DNA of 64,000 bases, taken from contig NC_134515.1 in assembly GCF_027942865.1 (NCBI RefSeq), forward strand, positions 26,496,227-26,560,226. The letters run 5' to 3'. The notes beneath the pieces are model-generated. The model was not told the origin of the DNA. It worked only from the letters and a program-made list of their open reading frames with translations, and did not search any database. The DNA is from Odontesthes bonariensis. Taxonomy: Eukaryota; Chordata; Actinopteri; Atheriniformes; Atherinopsidae. The position numbers were made by a program, and so were the translations under genes. Positions 1 through 31,788 of the stretch are shown in pieces; positions within the stretch are counted from its first letter, which is position 1, and every line of letters starts with the position of its first letter.

Positions 1-1955
1 CCACGTGCACTACTGCACTCACATGCCGTCATGGATTCTGGCTTTTTGACTGCGTGCTGATAACAGATCAGGTGTTTGGTCCAAAAGAGAATTTCTCAAT
101 TTTGTTTGTCTGACACAGGATCATTTTCTACTTTGACTGTGTTTAGAGTCTTCTAACTGGATTATGTGCTCGATATTAAATTCTTCTCAATTTTGTGTTG
201 CTGTTATTGTTGAAACTGTTGAACTACTTGCTCACATAGTCTTTCATAAAGTGGCGAACCCCCTCCATGCTTATTCTTCTGCAAGCCTTAGCCTCTCTGG
301 GAGACTTTTTTTAAATTCAAAATCATGTCACTGTCCTATTACTGATTGACAAAATGAATTATAACATTCTCCATAAGGTGTTCTAAAAGCACTAAACACC
401 TTTTTTTGTTGAGCATTGCACACCCTCTTTCACAACGAAGATCGTCTCTGTCATTAAATTCAGTAATTTTTCTGGAAATAGGACATACAAAGACATTTAG
501 TTAAAACCATGTAACAAAGAAATCTGTCAAATTCGTATATTTTCAACAACATTGTTGCATTAAATACCTACTTGATTATCAATTTCTTTACATCTTGATT
601 TGAAGTTGACTGAATATTGCTCCAATTATTACTGCTATCTAAAGGGATAGGGATCATTCAAACTATAAGTAGCCCGGAAATGATTAGCTCAACATAAAGA
701 CTGGAAGGAATGGAAACAGTAAGCCTTTTACCGCCTAAAGCTAAAATAATACGTATGAGCATCTCTGTGGTTTACGAATTAAACACATTTTAACTTGCTT
801 GCCTTCACCTTTTCACCTTGAAAAAGTAACAGTTGTGGTTTTATGTGCAGGAGTTGTAAGATTCTATTTTCTTGTCCAGGTGTACCAACTAAAATGAATG
901 GGACTATTCTAAGGTTGCCAGGCAACCAACAGAGATTCTTGTAAATGACTGCGTTTGTCAAACATCATATAAACCTTATAAAAACACAGTTTGTTTTTAT
1001 CTTTTGTGAGTATATGTATGTATGATGGTAGTAAACTTTTGTACTTTTATATATATATATATTCTGTCAGTATTTTGAATTTTGTTTTACTGTAATACCA
1101 AATTGAACGACAATCCGAGGCATTTTTAAATCTTTGGTTATTTGCAAGACAACATCTAGCATTGACCCTAATTTGAACTCTGAACATGTCTTCAGAGATA
1201 CGTAATTTTGCTTCGTAAGTGGTTTCTTGCTGACTTCTTATGGCAGCTTGAACCAAATAACACCCTGTTATCCAGACGCTTGTTAATGGTATCTACATCA
1301 GGCAAGTCTAACTTTCGTATAATGACTGTGGGAGTACTTATGGTAAATCATGACGAGGTTACAATTGTTGAACAATATTGCCGCTTGTTATTACGATGGC
1401 TATATCGTGTTGTGACCTACTTGGAGTGCCCCTTGTCCACATCAGGACCCTTTTGATGAATGGCTTTGTGGGTGTGGGGTGATGCGGCCCAGTTGGATAA
1501 CAGAGCAGGTTGCTGACTTCTGGACGTGTCAGCTCCAACTCTAGCGGAGATGACTGCATTTTTAAATAGCAGCAGGATTCCCGGGTTGGCTGTCCTCAGG
1601 CTTTTCAGGCAATGCATTATAAGTCGGGCCTAATCTTTAATAATTAAATATATATATATATATATATGTATATTCCTCTCGTCACGAGCTGATCTTGAGA
1701 GGTAGATGTGACCGGTGCCCTGTGGTCTTGAGCTTTAATAGCAGCGGCTGTTTTGCAGACTGGATTAAGTAGACAGTACTGGCTGTTACTCGGGGGCGGA
1801 GCTGTGACACAGACAGCACGAAGGGTTCAATAACCACTGACATGAAGCTGAGGGTGATGCAGTCCCCCAGGTATGATTACTGTTACTATTTCAACTACGT
1901 CTGCTGATTAGACGAAGGTGAAGATCACTTCCGACCTTTTGGAAAGAACTTTCAG

Positions 1956-2003
<48 letters not shown>

Positions 2004-2426
2004 GTGGGCCCTTGTGTCTGTCTGGTGTGTGTGATCTTTTATCTGTCCTTCCAATATTTCCATTATATTGTTTGTTCTCTGGCTTTATAAAAATGTGTGC
2101 AGGGCTATCCTTGCTTATCACACTGCATTTGCTTTTGGTCTATGGCAAATCTTTTTTTTTATTTTTTTATTTTTTATTACTGCAAGTAATGATCAGAACG
2201 GTGGCGATTGTGATAAAAGCCAGGACAACAACAATGATAATGTTATCGTTACTGTGTAATGTAATTCCGCGAAGAAGAATATCAGCCTTGTCATCTGTTT
2301 GGGGGTCTGTGAGTATTCTGACCTGAATCATTATAAATCGGCCTGTAGTTTTACTCTTTTGCTGTCAGTCAATAAATTCTATACGTGATGATAAAGTTTG
2401 GGTTGTTGCCTTGACAAGAGTGACTT
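1..2426. other. Non-coding upstream sequence
   Basis: I see no supportable gene here. Open frames are short, low in complexity and match no family I recognise. An AT dinucleotide run lies near 1647-1675 and a TCTA microsatellite at 1956-2003. A T-rich stretch lies at about 2150-2180. The segment is AT-rich intergenic DNA far upstream of col2a1; distal regulatory elements could be present but cannot be recognised by eye. Confidence 0.6.
1956..2003. repeat. (TCTA)n microsatellite
   Basis: About twelve uninterrupted copies of the tetranucleotide TCTA. Perfect tetranucleotide arrays of this kind are usually length-polymorphic in fish. Nothing nearby suggests a functional role. Confidence 0.95.
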
Positions 2427-2866
2427 TTAAAGCAATACTATGTAACATTTCTACCTTAAAATAACAGCTTGAAAAAAAATGTGTGGCTAGAATGAGTTTT
2501 AATATTACGATTGGCCTGTCTCCTATGCCCTTCGGGGGTCTGAGTTGGAAAAACTGCGCTATGTAACTTTGCTGGAGCGGCCCGGTGGCGGCCCGGGAGC
2601 TGAGCGGAAGTACTTCGACTTGCTTTCTGGCACACCTACCGCAAAAACAAATAGACCCCTCTCACGCTCCCAGGTACATTTGATTACTCTTACCTTCTTG
2701 GTCGACATAGCTTGCACCTTCTAACTCCTCGCCGGTTCGTCAACAAACGTGAAAAGTGAAAGTGAAAGGGTGTTGTATTTACGACAGTGTAACCGTACAT
2801 TACCTCCAAGCCTGTAGGGGGAGCTCCATAATGGGCTTTTACAGAAGTTACATTGTATCGCTTTAA
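2427..2866. mobile_element. MITE-like element bounded by TTAA, imperfect terminal inverted repeats
   Basis: The left end reads TTAAAGCAATACTATGTAAC and the right end, reverse-complemented, reads TTAAAGCGATACAATGTAAC, so 18 of 20 bases match. The roughly 440-bp interior is GC-richer than its surroundings and has no convincing coding frame. The motif CTATGTAAC recurs inside at about 2559, which may mark a nested or rearranged end. Terminal TTAA fits a TTAA-targeting element of piggyBac type, but TTAA could instead be part of the repeat. The family is not identified. Confidence 0.65.
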
Positions 2867-5800
2867 GTGAAGAGCCTTGAAGTCTACTGCTGTGATATGG
2901 TGACACCCCATGGTGAGTTTCTCACACTGATTCAATGATGTCTCACTATCCTGTCCTCTAGGTGGCACACTCACACCAGGAGCCTCTGCTCAGGTCAGTC
3001 CCTGCTCCCTGGCTTAGTTTTGTCATTGAGGACACATCCGAGTTATGTATCTGAGATCCTTCCTCTCAGGGGGGTTCTCTTGTCCTCCGGTGCTTCAAAA
3101 ATGCTGCATTATATTACTTTCTTAGTTAGGAAATTTGAGGCCTGGTTTTCTTGTCTTTGATGTCAGCTGCTCTGCTACCAGGCCCAATGAGATGCATCAC
3201 ACCTTTGACACAATACATTGTGTTTTTGGGAATGTATTTTTTGGTTTTCTATCTTTGTCAATACTAACTGTTTTCTGAGTCAAAGAGTTGTTCTTATGCT
3301 CGTCAGGAGGTGTAGAACACAATATTATAGCACAAAACACACACTCACGCACACAAATCACTAAACAATCGTGTTTTCTAAACTGTGCTCTAAAATGTCT
3401 CTGACGTTTGTGTTTCCTAGCATGTTGTGATTGTTGAAATGTTGAAATGTTGGCTTTCTGCTTTGCTGTTGCTCTCTCTGTGATGTTTTAGGGTTCTTTT
3501 GCTGTGTTTATGTGTTTTCTTGGAATGTGATTTTGCTTTTCGTGTTGTGTCTCCTGTAATGTCAGGATTTCTGTTGTGGTGTTTTGTGAAATTATGTTGT
3601 GTGTTTGTTGTCGGGGTGTTTTCGGACAAGTCAGTGTTTTGTTAAGTTTTCCTTTAGATTTTGTTTATATTGTTGTATTTTGTACCTCAGGGCCACAGTG
3701 GGCCTCATAAGGCCAACTTGGAGCTTTCAGAAGTTGTTGAAGTATCCTGATGATGATCCACCACGCCCACGCTCCGTTATGCTGCGCATACGCTACACAT
3801 ACAGTCTTTCTCATTCATGCAGACTGCGAAATATCACATTTGGTACAGACTTCAGAAGGTGACATGATATAATCTCCATTTCCAAATAAACGAGGCCTCA
3901 TTAAGTTCCAGTCCTCTAGTCTGTATTTCTAGGCATGTGACTTCTCCAAAGGTGTGCATGCTTACCCATGGCCTCTCTGCGCTACCTCTGCCGGTTGTAG
4001 CTTCTCTGTTTTCAGGAGAAAATGTTTTCCATTCCTGGGCCAATGAATGCCACCTTTGTCCCTTCATCCTCCATCTTGTGTGAGAAAGCCCCCCTCACTG
4101 CACTCACCAAGCCTGCACAAACTTAACCTCTTCCCCCTCCACCTCACACAGGAAAAGAAACATACCGGCTCTGGTGCTTTGATTCAGGCTCAGTAATCTG
4201 AAGGTCTGGATAAAGCCCTGGCTGAGAAGCCAGATGTAGGGCCTTTTAGGAAAGAAAAGGGTCAGTGACTGTTAAAGTGTGATAGGAACACTCGTTTGGA
4301 TTAATCAAATGGAAACTTTGATTTTGGAAATTACAAATAAAAAAGAAGACATTGGCAGACATATAAAAGCTTTAAAAGAGCTGTCCAGAGAAGACGACTC
4401 CTCTTTCAAAGTCAGTTTGGAATAGCTGAAAGATAATTAGGTCTAATGAACTAGATAACATATATATATTAGTTCTTTAGCCATTTGAAGCAATGGAAAA
4501 CGTTATTCATCCCAATTATTAGCCTGTCCTGGTTGTTTTACCAATTATTATTGTTCATTTTGTTAGGATCGATGTATGCTCACTTTTCCAAATAACCTGA
4601 AGCTAGTGGGGACCTATTCTACTCATGCTGCCATACACAGTACTTAGGTTCAAATATTACCTATGAGCTAAAGTGCATAAAGCACCTTAATTTAATCCAT
4701 TTCTAGTTTCATTAAAACACCAAACCTTCTGCACTCCCTGTGTGCTAATGATTGGACATGAAATAACAATATCACACAGAGAAACAAAGCCTTTTATTAC
4801 AGCCTGTTAAATACTTTTAGAGATTTAATGCATCGTTTACCTCATTCCTCAAATTAAAGGATCAGAGTCATTATGCCTGTGCCTCCCTGGGAGGACAGAA
4901 TTCCATCTCTTGTCTAAATTTAATCTTCACCACATAGCGACACACATGGACTTGCATTCATTTCCTAGATAAATATACCAACCCCAATGTATTTTGAGTA
5001 TCCTTTTACCTGTGCATACTATGAATGGCAATTTGCAAAGTGGCTGTGATGCAGTAGTTTAAGGAACAGCCTTTGTCTTAATACTCCTGACTATACTGAC
5101 TATATGAATGTTAAAACTTTTTAACATGTATCTTTATTCCCCTCAGTTTGATCATATTTAGCCCAATTCAATGCCTATATTCCTAATCTACTGCCCTTTT
5201 AGAATGAAATATCATTTTTGTGTTTCTCTTTAGCGCTTCCTAACAAAGTCCGAGTGAAGGAATAGTAAAGTGTTACAGTCAAACATGAGAATGCGTTTTC
5301 ATTCAGAGCTAGATAAGATAAATAAGAACACATTCTCTTCAGCTTCACTTACAATACATCCGGGTAAAGGAATGACGACTGCAGCTATGACTGTTGACAC
5401 AACAATTCCCATTTTAAATATGTCTGCCTCTCTGGATATTCATGGTTCCCAGAAGATGAGTCCCACCATTAAAACTGCTGACTGTATTCTTGACTCCAGT
5501 TGGCTCCATGATCCCATGGCAAGTGGTGGAACAAAATATCTGCATAGGCCACAGTCCCAACTGTTTCTCACATGTCTCACATGCACTTTTGCTTTACCAT
5601 GTTATATTACCATGTAACTGCTTTATTAAGCCCATCTCTGAAAACCTAGAAACTGGAATGCACAGACACGTCTCAGCACCTGAACCTATATTTTCTGCCC
5701 TGAAAGTAAGACAAGAAATAGATGTGTTTCTACCATTATTTCATTCAGCAATCAGTTTTGTTCACAAGCATTTAATATAGCATTACAGCCTCAAGGAGAC

Positions 5801-8542
5801 AACTGCACTACAAATGAGAAATGGTCAGTTTTATGAGGACAGGATACATTGTGAAGCACTCTTTCATCAAACAGACCTGTTCATACTCTCCTCCAGGTGG
5901 GTGCTGACTATCCTCTGGCCACTGGCTTGTGTTTGCACAGAGGCCCGCAGCCACCCCTCTAATATGGTCACTGTGCCGAAACCTAGACACCCTGTAGACC
6001 CCTGGAGCCTCTGTACACCCGTACAGTACAGAGATCAGCCCCTCCATCACCACCCTCCTTCCGTCACTGCCATCTCTTCCCCTTCCCCTACCCTCAAACC
6101 CACCCCTCTCCCCCTTCTCCCCTTTTTCATCCTCTGAGCTTCCACACCCTTCCTCACCCACCAACCCCCATCCTCACCATGCAGCTATCCCACTGCCCTG
6201 CCATCTCGCAGCATTCCGCGGGCCGTGCACACAGAGGCCTATTGTGTGTGCTGGAAGACGGCAGAAGGCAGTATACAGTCAGAGCACCAGAGAAAAAGGT
6301 CGTGCAGAGCTGAACTGGACTTAGTATTCCTGCTGTACCTTGACACAGATCTGCAGCTAAAATGGCACCAGCATTCAGTGGCATTACTGCAGCATTGTTT
6401 TAGATAGAGCTGTGTTAATGTTGCACTGTTGACTGCAGCCCTCCACTGTGTTTGTAGGATAGACATTTGCAGCACTTGTTTTATGCTATAGATAGGGTCA
6501 GTTATCTCTTTAACTTCTAATGATGACCAGGTTTGCCACTGGTAGCATGGCATAGCCATCTGAACTTTTCTATTCACTATCTCACATATATTTGAGTTTT
6601 TAGAGTGGGTTTGTCTGTCTTTACCACAATGCTGAAATCGTCATGTTTTTCCCAATAGATACACACAGCTATAATTGAACACTTATCCTCCATGTTAATG
6701 CTCCCACCTATAGAAATGTGGCTTTATCTTTTTTTTAGGTGACACAGCAACAGTGATTTGACCTGACAGTACTTCAGTGTTTGTGCAGAGTGGCACTGTG
6801 GACTACTCGAGTAAAAGACAATCATTATTGATTCAGCTGGCAAACTGGCTGTGTAAATTCCAGAAATGCTTTAGTCTGGACTCGTCAGTATCATCACTGT
6901 TTATTATTCTCTTTTTTTCTGAAATGCCAAAAATAAAAATAAAAACATCAACAAGTGTGCTCACTGTTTTCCTTGGAAGCAGCTGTATTACCCTTACTAA
7001 TGACAATCAGCCTAAATTGTCACAGGGAAATAGGATGATTGAAAACATAGTGGACAGAAAAGGAGAAGCATCTTGGTGTTAAGTGATGCAGTTAGAGCTG
7101 ACATAAGAATCCGTTTTAGGACTTTTGTCTTGGATGTAATTCCAATCTATCAAACCACTCAGAGCTGGTAGAGGTAAGATGTTCAATCTTTCTTTCCTGC
7201 ATTGGGAATGAACGGGACACACTCGGTCATAACCCTGGAATTACTGTGCATCTTCATGTGAAAAAGACTCATTTTCAAGCCCAACTGGTCACTTGGGCCT
7301 ATCTACTGTAGAGATACTTGACAAAGATCCCGCAGACATTTCCTCATGCCTCTGGCTCGGCTTCACAATAGATAATCTTGGCATATATGTGCTATTTTGT
7401 TGAGACAATTGCTCTGAAAGTAAATAAATCCTATTACAGACTGATTGGACAAATACACTGCATGTGAGCAAGTGATAAAAAGCACAACTCTAACATTTAA
7501 CTGTAGATTGCACAACATTTAATTCTGTCTCAAGAGAAAATGCATACTAATACAAGCCATAGTGGTCTTTTACTTAGAACTCGTAACTTTTTGTTAAACG
7601 TCTTTGTCCAAACAGGCAAGCTTCTCAGGCAGTTTTACTGTAATGGGAAAGTGCCACAACTGCTGATTGGTCCACACTTAAAGGTTGTCGAATGTTTGCA
7701 CATTAATCCTTAATCCAAGAAGCTAGAGTGGAACAAAGAATCCTGCTGACCTAGTGTTGAGTTCCCATAACCTGAGAGTTTAACTGCAAGAAGAAACTTA
7801 ACTGTTTATTAAGTGCATATAAAGAGTGGTAGTTTTTGCAGTTACAATATATGCGTATTAGATAGATAAATAAATAAAACATTTTTACATCAGCAAGCAA
7901 ATCAATCTAGTTTAGAGTCAAACCGTCATTTGTATAACAGGTGTGCTGTGTCAAAGACTCTACTCGTGAATCTTATGGATGGATATGGATTTTTACCAGG
8001 AATGAAATACAACTCTGGATTGGTTGGTTTTCTACAAAAAATATTCTGACTTAAAATATTCTATCGCTTATTTGACTAAAACTATAATCGGTGTTTGATC
8101 AGTACTCGGTTAGTCAAAGGATGTGTATAGGGTTCCGTTTGTGATTTGTGCTTCGTTTTAGGGTTTGTCCATATGAAAGCCGTTACTTGACCTGTTAACA
8201 TGTAAGCTATGCCAGTTTAACTCAGAAAATGGCACTGAAAGTTGGGATTTCCTCATTCAGTGACACAATGGCATGCAGTTGAGCCGAAGCTTGATCTGTG
8301 TTCTGCTGCTGGTGGATGCCTTTTTAATGTGAAAGTGAAGATGCATCTCTTGGCCAGGCCAAGCAGGTCAAGGGAGGAAGGAAGGTTTTTCTGAAAAAAA
8401 AAAGGAAAAAGAAATCCCTGGGAGTGTACATGCTGTTAGATTGTGAGGAGGGAGGAGTAGGTTCAGGTTTCAGCCTTACAGGGGGTCAGGGGGAAGGACT
8501 GGCATTTTGGAATATACGAAGATCCATACAAGGCACAGTGGA
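2867..8542. other. Intergenic sequence upstream of col2a1
   Basis: No gene can be supported. The open frames at 5270-5617, 5808-6164 and 6239-6577 overlap each other on opposite strands, lack splice context and match nothing I recognise. The stretch 6040-6180 is strongly pyrimidine-rich on the plus strand. Proximal promoter elements of col2a1 are expected in the last few hundred bases. Confidence 0.55.
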
Positions 8543-8549
8543 CATAAAA
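8543..8549 (+). promoter_or_regulatory. col2a1: Candidate TATA-like box of col2a1 (CATAAAA)
   Basis: CATAAAA lies about 200 bases upstream of the col2a1 start codon and is followed by a GC-richer stretch that could hold the transcription start about 30 bases downstream. That would give a 5' UTR of roughly 170 bases. The assignment rests on motif and position only; other AT-rich motifs in the region are less well placed. Confidence 0.35.
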
Positions 8550-8749
8550 TCGCGGTGCTTGCCCTGACGCACTGGGTGCAGAGTGCCAGCTGGGGCCCCG
8601 CGTTGGATTCCACTTAGTTTTTGGAGGGTTTGACTGCATGGTGCCATAAGTCTCTGGGAACACACACTTCAAACATCACCTCACTGAGAGCCTGGTCTCC
8701 GGCATCCCTTCATTTCTCACCCAAGCTCCTGCATGTCTAATATTTAGAC

Positions 8750-28633
<19,884 letters not shown>

Positions 28634-29990
28634 AGTGGAGTATCACAATGACCCCCCCAAAACACAGGAAATGAACAAACTCAACCATGAAACATTACAC
28701 ACCCTTCCACAATAAAGAAGACTGGAAATTTAAAAAAGAAAATTGATACTTTTTCTCTCAAAACGAAGTGCTCTCCAAGTTGTACTCCCTGGATGTTAGC
28801 ACGGAAGGGCACCGGCAATATCTGTACACCACACCAGCATTCTCTGTCAACCCGCTTCCTGAGATCCAGTCATGTTTCCCATGGCCCACTGTTGACGGGA
28901 ATGAGTCCAAGCCAGGAGGAAGACGGACCAAGCAAACAAGTTATGGAGAACAGAAACATGACTTGATGTCACTTATTTATTGTCTAACCTGAGTGGGCAG
29001 AGTTGAGGTAGGACTGGACGGGTTCACTTTTGTAAGTAACACAAGCCACCATTCCACTACAGAACAGCCGCACAACCTCTGTCCCAGTCCTACGCCATCT
29101 CCCTCCCTATTTCCCTCCCTGACACATAAATACGGCATTTTGAATTCGTGTAGACCGAAAAAATAAAACATTCTCAGTAAGCAAATTCAACCAGGTGCTC
29201 CAGGCCTGTCCATCGAGAGCAGGAGCAAAAGCTTTACTGTGTATCATAAATCCTTGGTTCTATTGTTGTAAAAGTCTGTGTTTATAAACAACCAGATGGT
29301 TTTATATATATTTCCACATTATGTGTGTACATGTGTCTATATGCACACCAACACTTTTTTTGGAAACTGAGCTTACATTTGGGATGTATGTTTTAATGTC
29401 CTGTACCCCTTAACTGCCCATCAGAAGAAGGCCCAGCTCTCATCCGAAAACAAAGATTAGCTCTGAAAAATTGGAGGAAAATTCATTTTGCTTTTTTCTT
29501 GTAGTGATCCAGATTGTTTAAAGCTACCTCACGGTGAAAAACAAAGTGAAAAAGTTGAGTCAAAATCTGAGCGGACCAAAACATTAGCTTTCAGATGGAT
29601 CTGCGGCTGAACGGCCATCTTTGTTTTGGGTTGCTCTCTCCTCAGAAGGTGCTACGAGTCCCCGACCCCCTTGCCTACCATCCTTGATTCCCACTAGCCT
29701 CACACCACACACTCACACTCCACCCTGGAAGGAGGGGTGCAGTCGGGTTAAGACAGGGGAGACATGGGGCTACTCGGGGGGCCTCCTCGGGACCCCCACA
29801 TCTGAACGTGGGACTCCGAGGACAGTCGCTCAAAAACAACCAGGGTGGGTTGTGTCTGTGTGTGTGAGGGCATGTACATTTTTTCGAATTAATTTTATTA
29901 TTTTTTTTTTTCTATTCGTTTGTTTTTTGTTTTGTCACACCTCTAATTGATGTAAATTGGAAAATAAAAGGAAAGCCTAACTCAGAATGA
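28634..29990 (+). other. col2a1: col2a1 3' UTR with polyadenylation signals
   Basis: Non-coding sequence after the TAA at 28631-28633. AATAAA hexamers occur near 28713, near 29161, at 29963-29968 and at 30304-30309. The 29963 copy, giving a 3' UTR of about 1.35 kb, is a reasonable main site, but alternative ends are possible. The ORF at 28768-28992 lies inside the UTR and is not supported as coding. Confidence 0.6.
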
Positions 29991-30309
29991 AGCTGATTTT
30001 TTAATTGAGTTTCGAATAAAAACAGAAACGGTGTGGGGACGTATTTCTTCTTTCAACAGAGTCATTCATGTGTGCTTAAATGTTTTTTCTTTTTTTTTTG
30101 TTAAACTTGTATTTCTTGAGGTCAGATACTCTAGACTGTGAGTGTGTGTGTGAGCATGTGTGTGAAAGTTTAAGACTGAGGCAAGTGTGTTTTCTTACAA
30201 GAGAATCTCATAACAAAAAGGAACTAAAGTACTGTACTCATTGTGCGGATTCAGGGTGGGGCTGGGTGTAGTTGGCTCCTGTTTGTCTGAGCTAATGGAC
30301 ATAAATAAA

Positions 30310-31740
30310 GAACATAATGTTGACTGAAATCAAGCATTTTGTAGAGTCATGGTGCACAGAACAGCTGCATCTCTACTTGTGTTTTCTGTGGCCTGCTTTC
30401 TCTCTGATCTGTCCTGACCAATAAAAGCTCGACTAAAGCTTTCACAGATACTTATCCTAATTGAAGATTCATTCACACATACGGTTTCATTTTCAAATCG
30501 TCTGCTTGCCCTTTGAAATGAGTCAGAAAACATTGCCTGACAAAAATACACTCCTGTAAAAACAACAACAAAAAGTCTTGGGAAAACAGAAATCCTTACA
30601 TCTCTTCCCGTCCCAAAATCAGGCATTAACAGATGAAATCAGGAAGCGCTGTTGCCACGGATACGGTGCTTGTTCACATTTGCATTGGAAACTTAAATGG
30701 CATCATTACTAAATATGGTACTGAAAAAATCTTCCTCCAGCACCGTTCTCTCTCTGTGCCTTTAACCTTGATATTATCTCGTATTTCTTGAGATCTTCAG
30801 CTTAAAGATATGTTATGTCATGTCTAAATATGTTATAACTAAGTTATTACAGAATCTTTCATAGATGCTATAAATTATTGAGTACCTAGTGGGTCACAAT
30901 AATGAGAAAAGGTCTCCTTGAGTGCATAGATGGTGAGCTTTGCTAGTATTGTGGGTAATGTAGTCATCCTGTGCTGATAAGGAAGAAAGCGTGAAACTTG
31001 AATTAAGAAAAGCTACATTAAAGATTCACACCTTCTAATCCTGAACAAAAACTTTACTCTTGCAAAGTTGACAATTGGCTCCCTGCCACAACTTAATGTA
31101 ACCGATCCATCCTCCCTCCATTAGTCTTTCAGAGCGACCGGGTGTCGTATTTAATCAAATTTATTTCCCTTTCAGTAATCAATTGCTCAGTATGTTTAAT
31201 GTCATAAGACAATGAACAACAACACATAAATATTTGAAAGTTTTGCCTTTAAAAATGCATTGAGTTTATTACATGTCTGACTTTCTGGTCTGTGAATTAA
31301 CTCAATAGTACTGCTTGGATTTCAAATGTCAGGATAAGTAATGAATCTCACAAATACAGTGGGGTGGGTGTGTGTGTGTGTGTGTGGGGGGGGGGTTCTA
31401 CAACTTATCTTTGTAATGCAACCTTTATCCTAAAACTGAATATTCCATAGTTTTTCCATAATTCCTTCAAATAATTAGTTTGTTTGTTGGGTATAGCATG
31501 ATATTAGTGTATTAGCAGACTATATTTCCTAACAACAGCTCCTGTTTTGACACTTCCAAAGTGTAAGCATCCCTCATACTAAACCCTGTTTAGAGTAAAA
31601 ACAGTATTTGACTGATCCCTGAAGATCGAACTTTATATCGCAAACACTAAGACTCAAAGTTCAAGCGATGACTCCAATGTCTATTTGCTTTAAATTTGAA
31701 TAAATAAGCAAGAAAGGAAAACCTTGCAAAGCATTCACTT
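30310..31740. other. Convergent intergenic spacer between col2a1 and aaas
   Basis: No gene seen. A GT repeat followed by an uninterrupted G run lies at about 31365-31395. Both flanking genes end into this spacer, so it should contain downstream polyadenylation elements for each. Confidence 0.6.
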
Positions 31741-31750
31741 TCTACATCAT

Positions 31751-31756
31751 TTTATT
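31751..31756 (-). terminator. aaas: aaas polyadenylation signal AATAAA
   Basis: Minus-strand AATAAA begins about 33 bases after the aaas stop codon (31789-31791). It implies an unusually short 3' UTR of roughly 50-60 bases. It is the only canonical hexamer close to the stop. Confidence 0.65.
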
Positions 31757-31788
31757 AACAATCATTGATTACAGAAATTGTTGGATGG

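Noticed and set aside
1956-2003. CRISPR-like array
   Set aside because: A plain tetranucleotide microsatellite with no spacers.
5808-6164. 118-codon minus-strand frame, with a 107-codon frame opposite it
   Set aside because: Low-complexity purine/pyrimidine-rich sequence, no family resemblance, no splice or start context.
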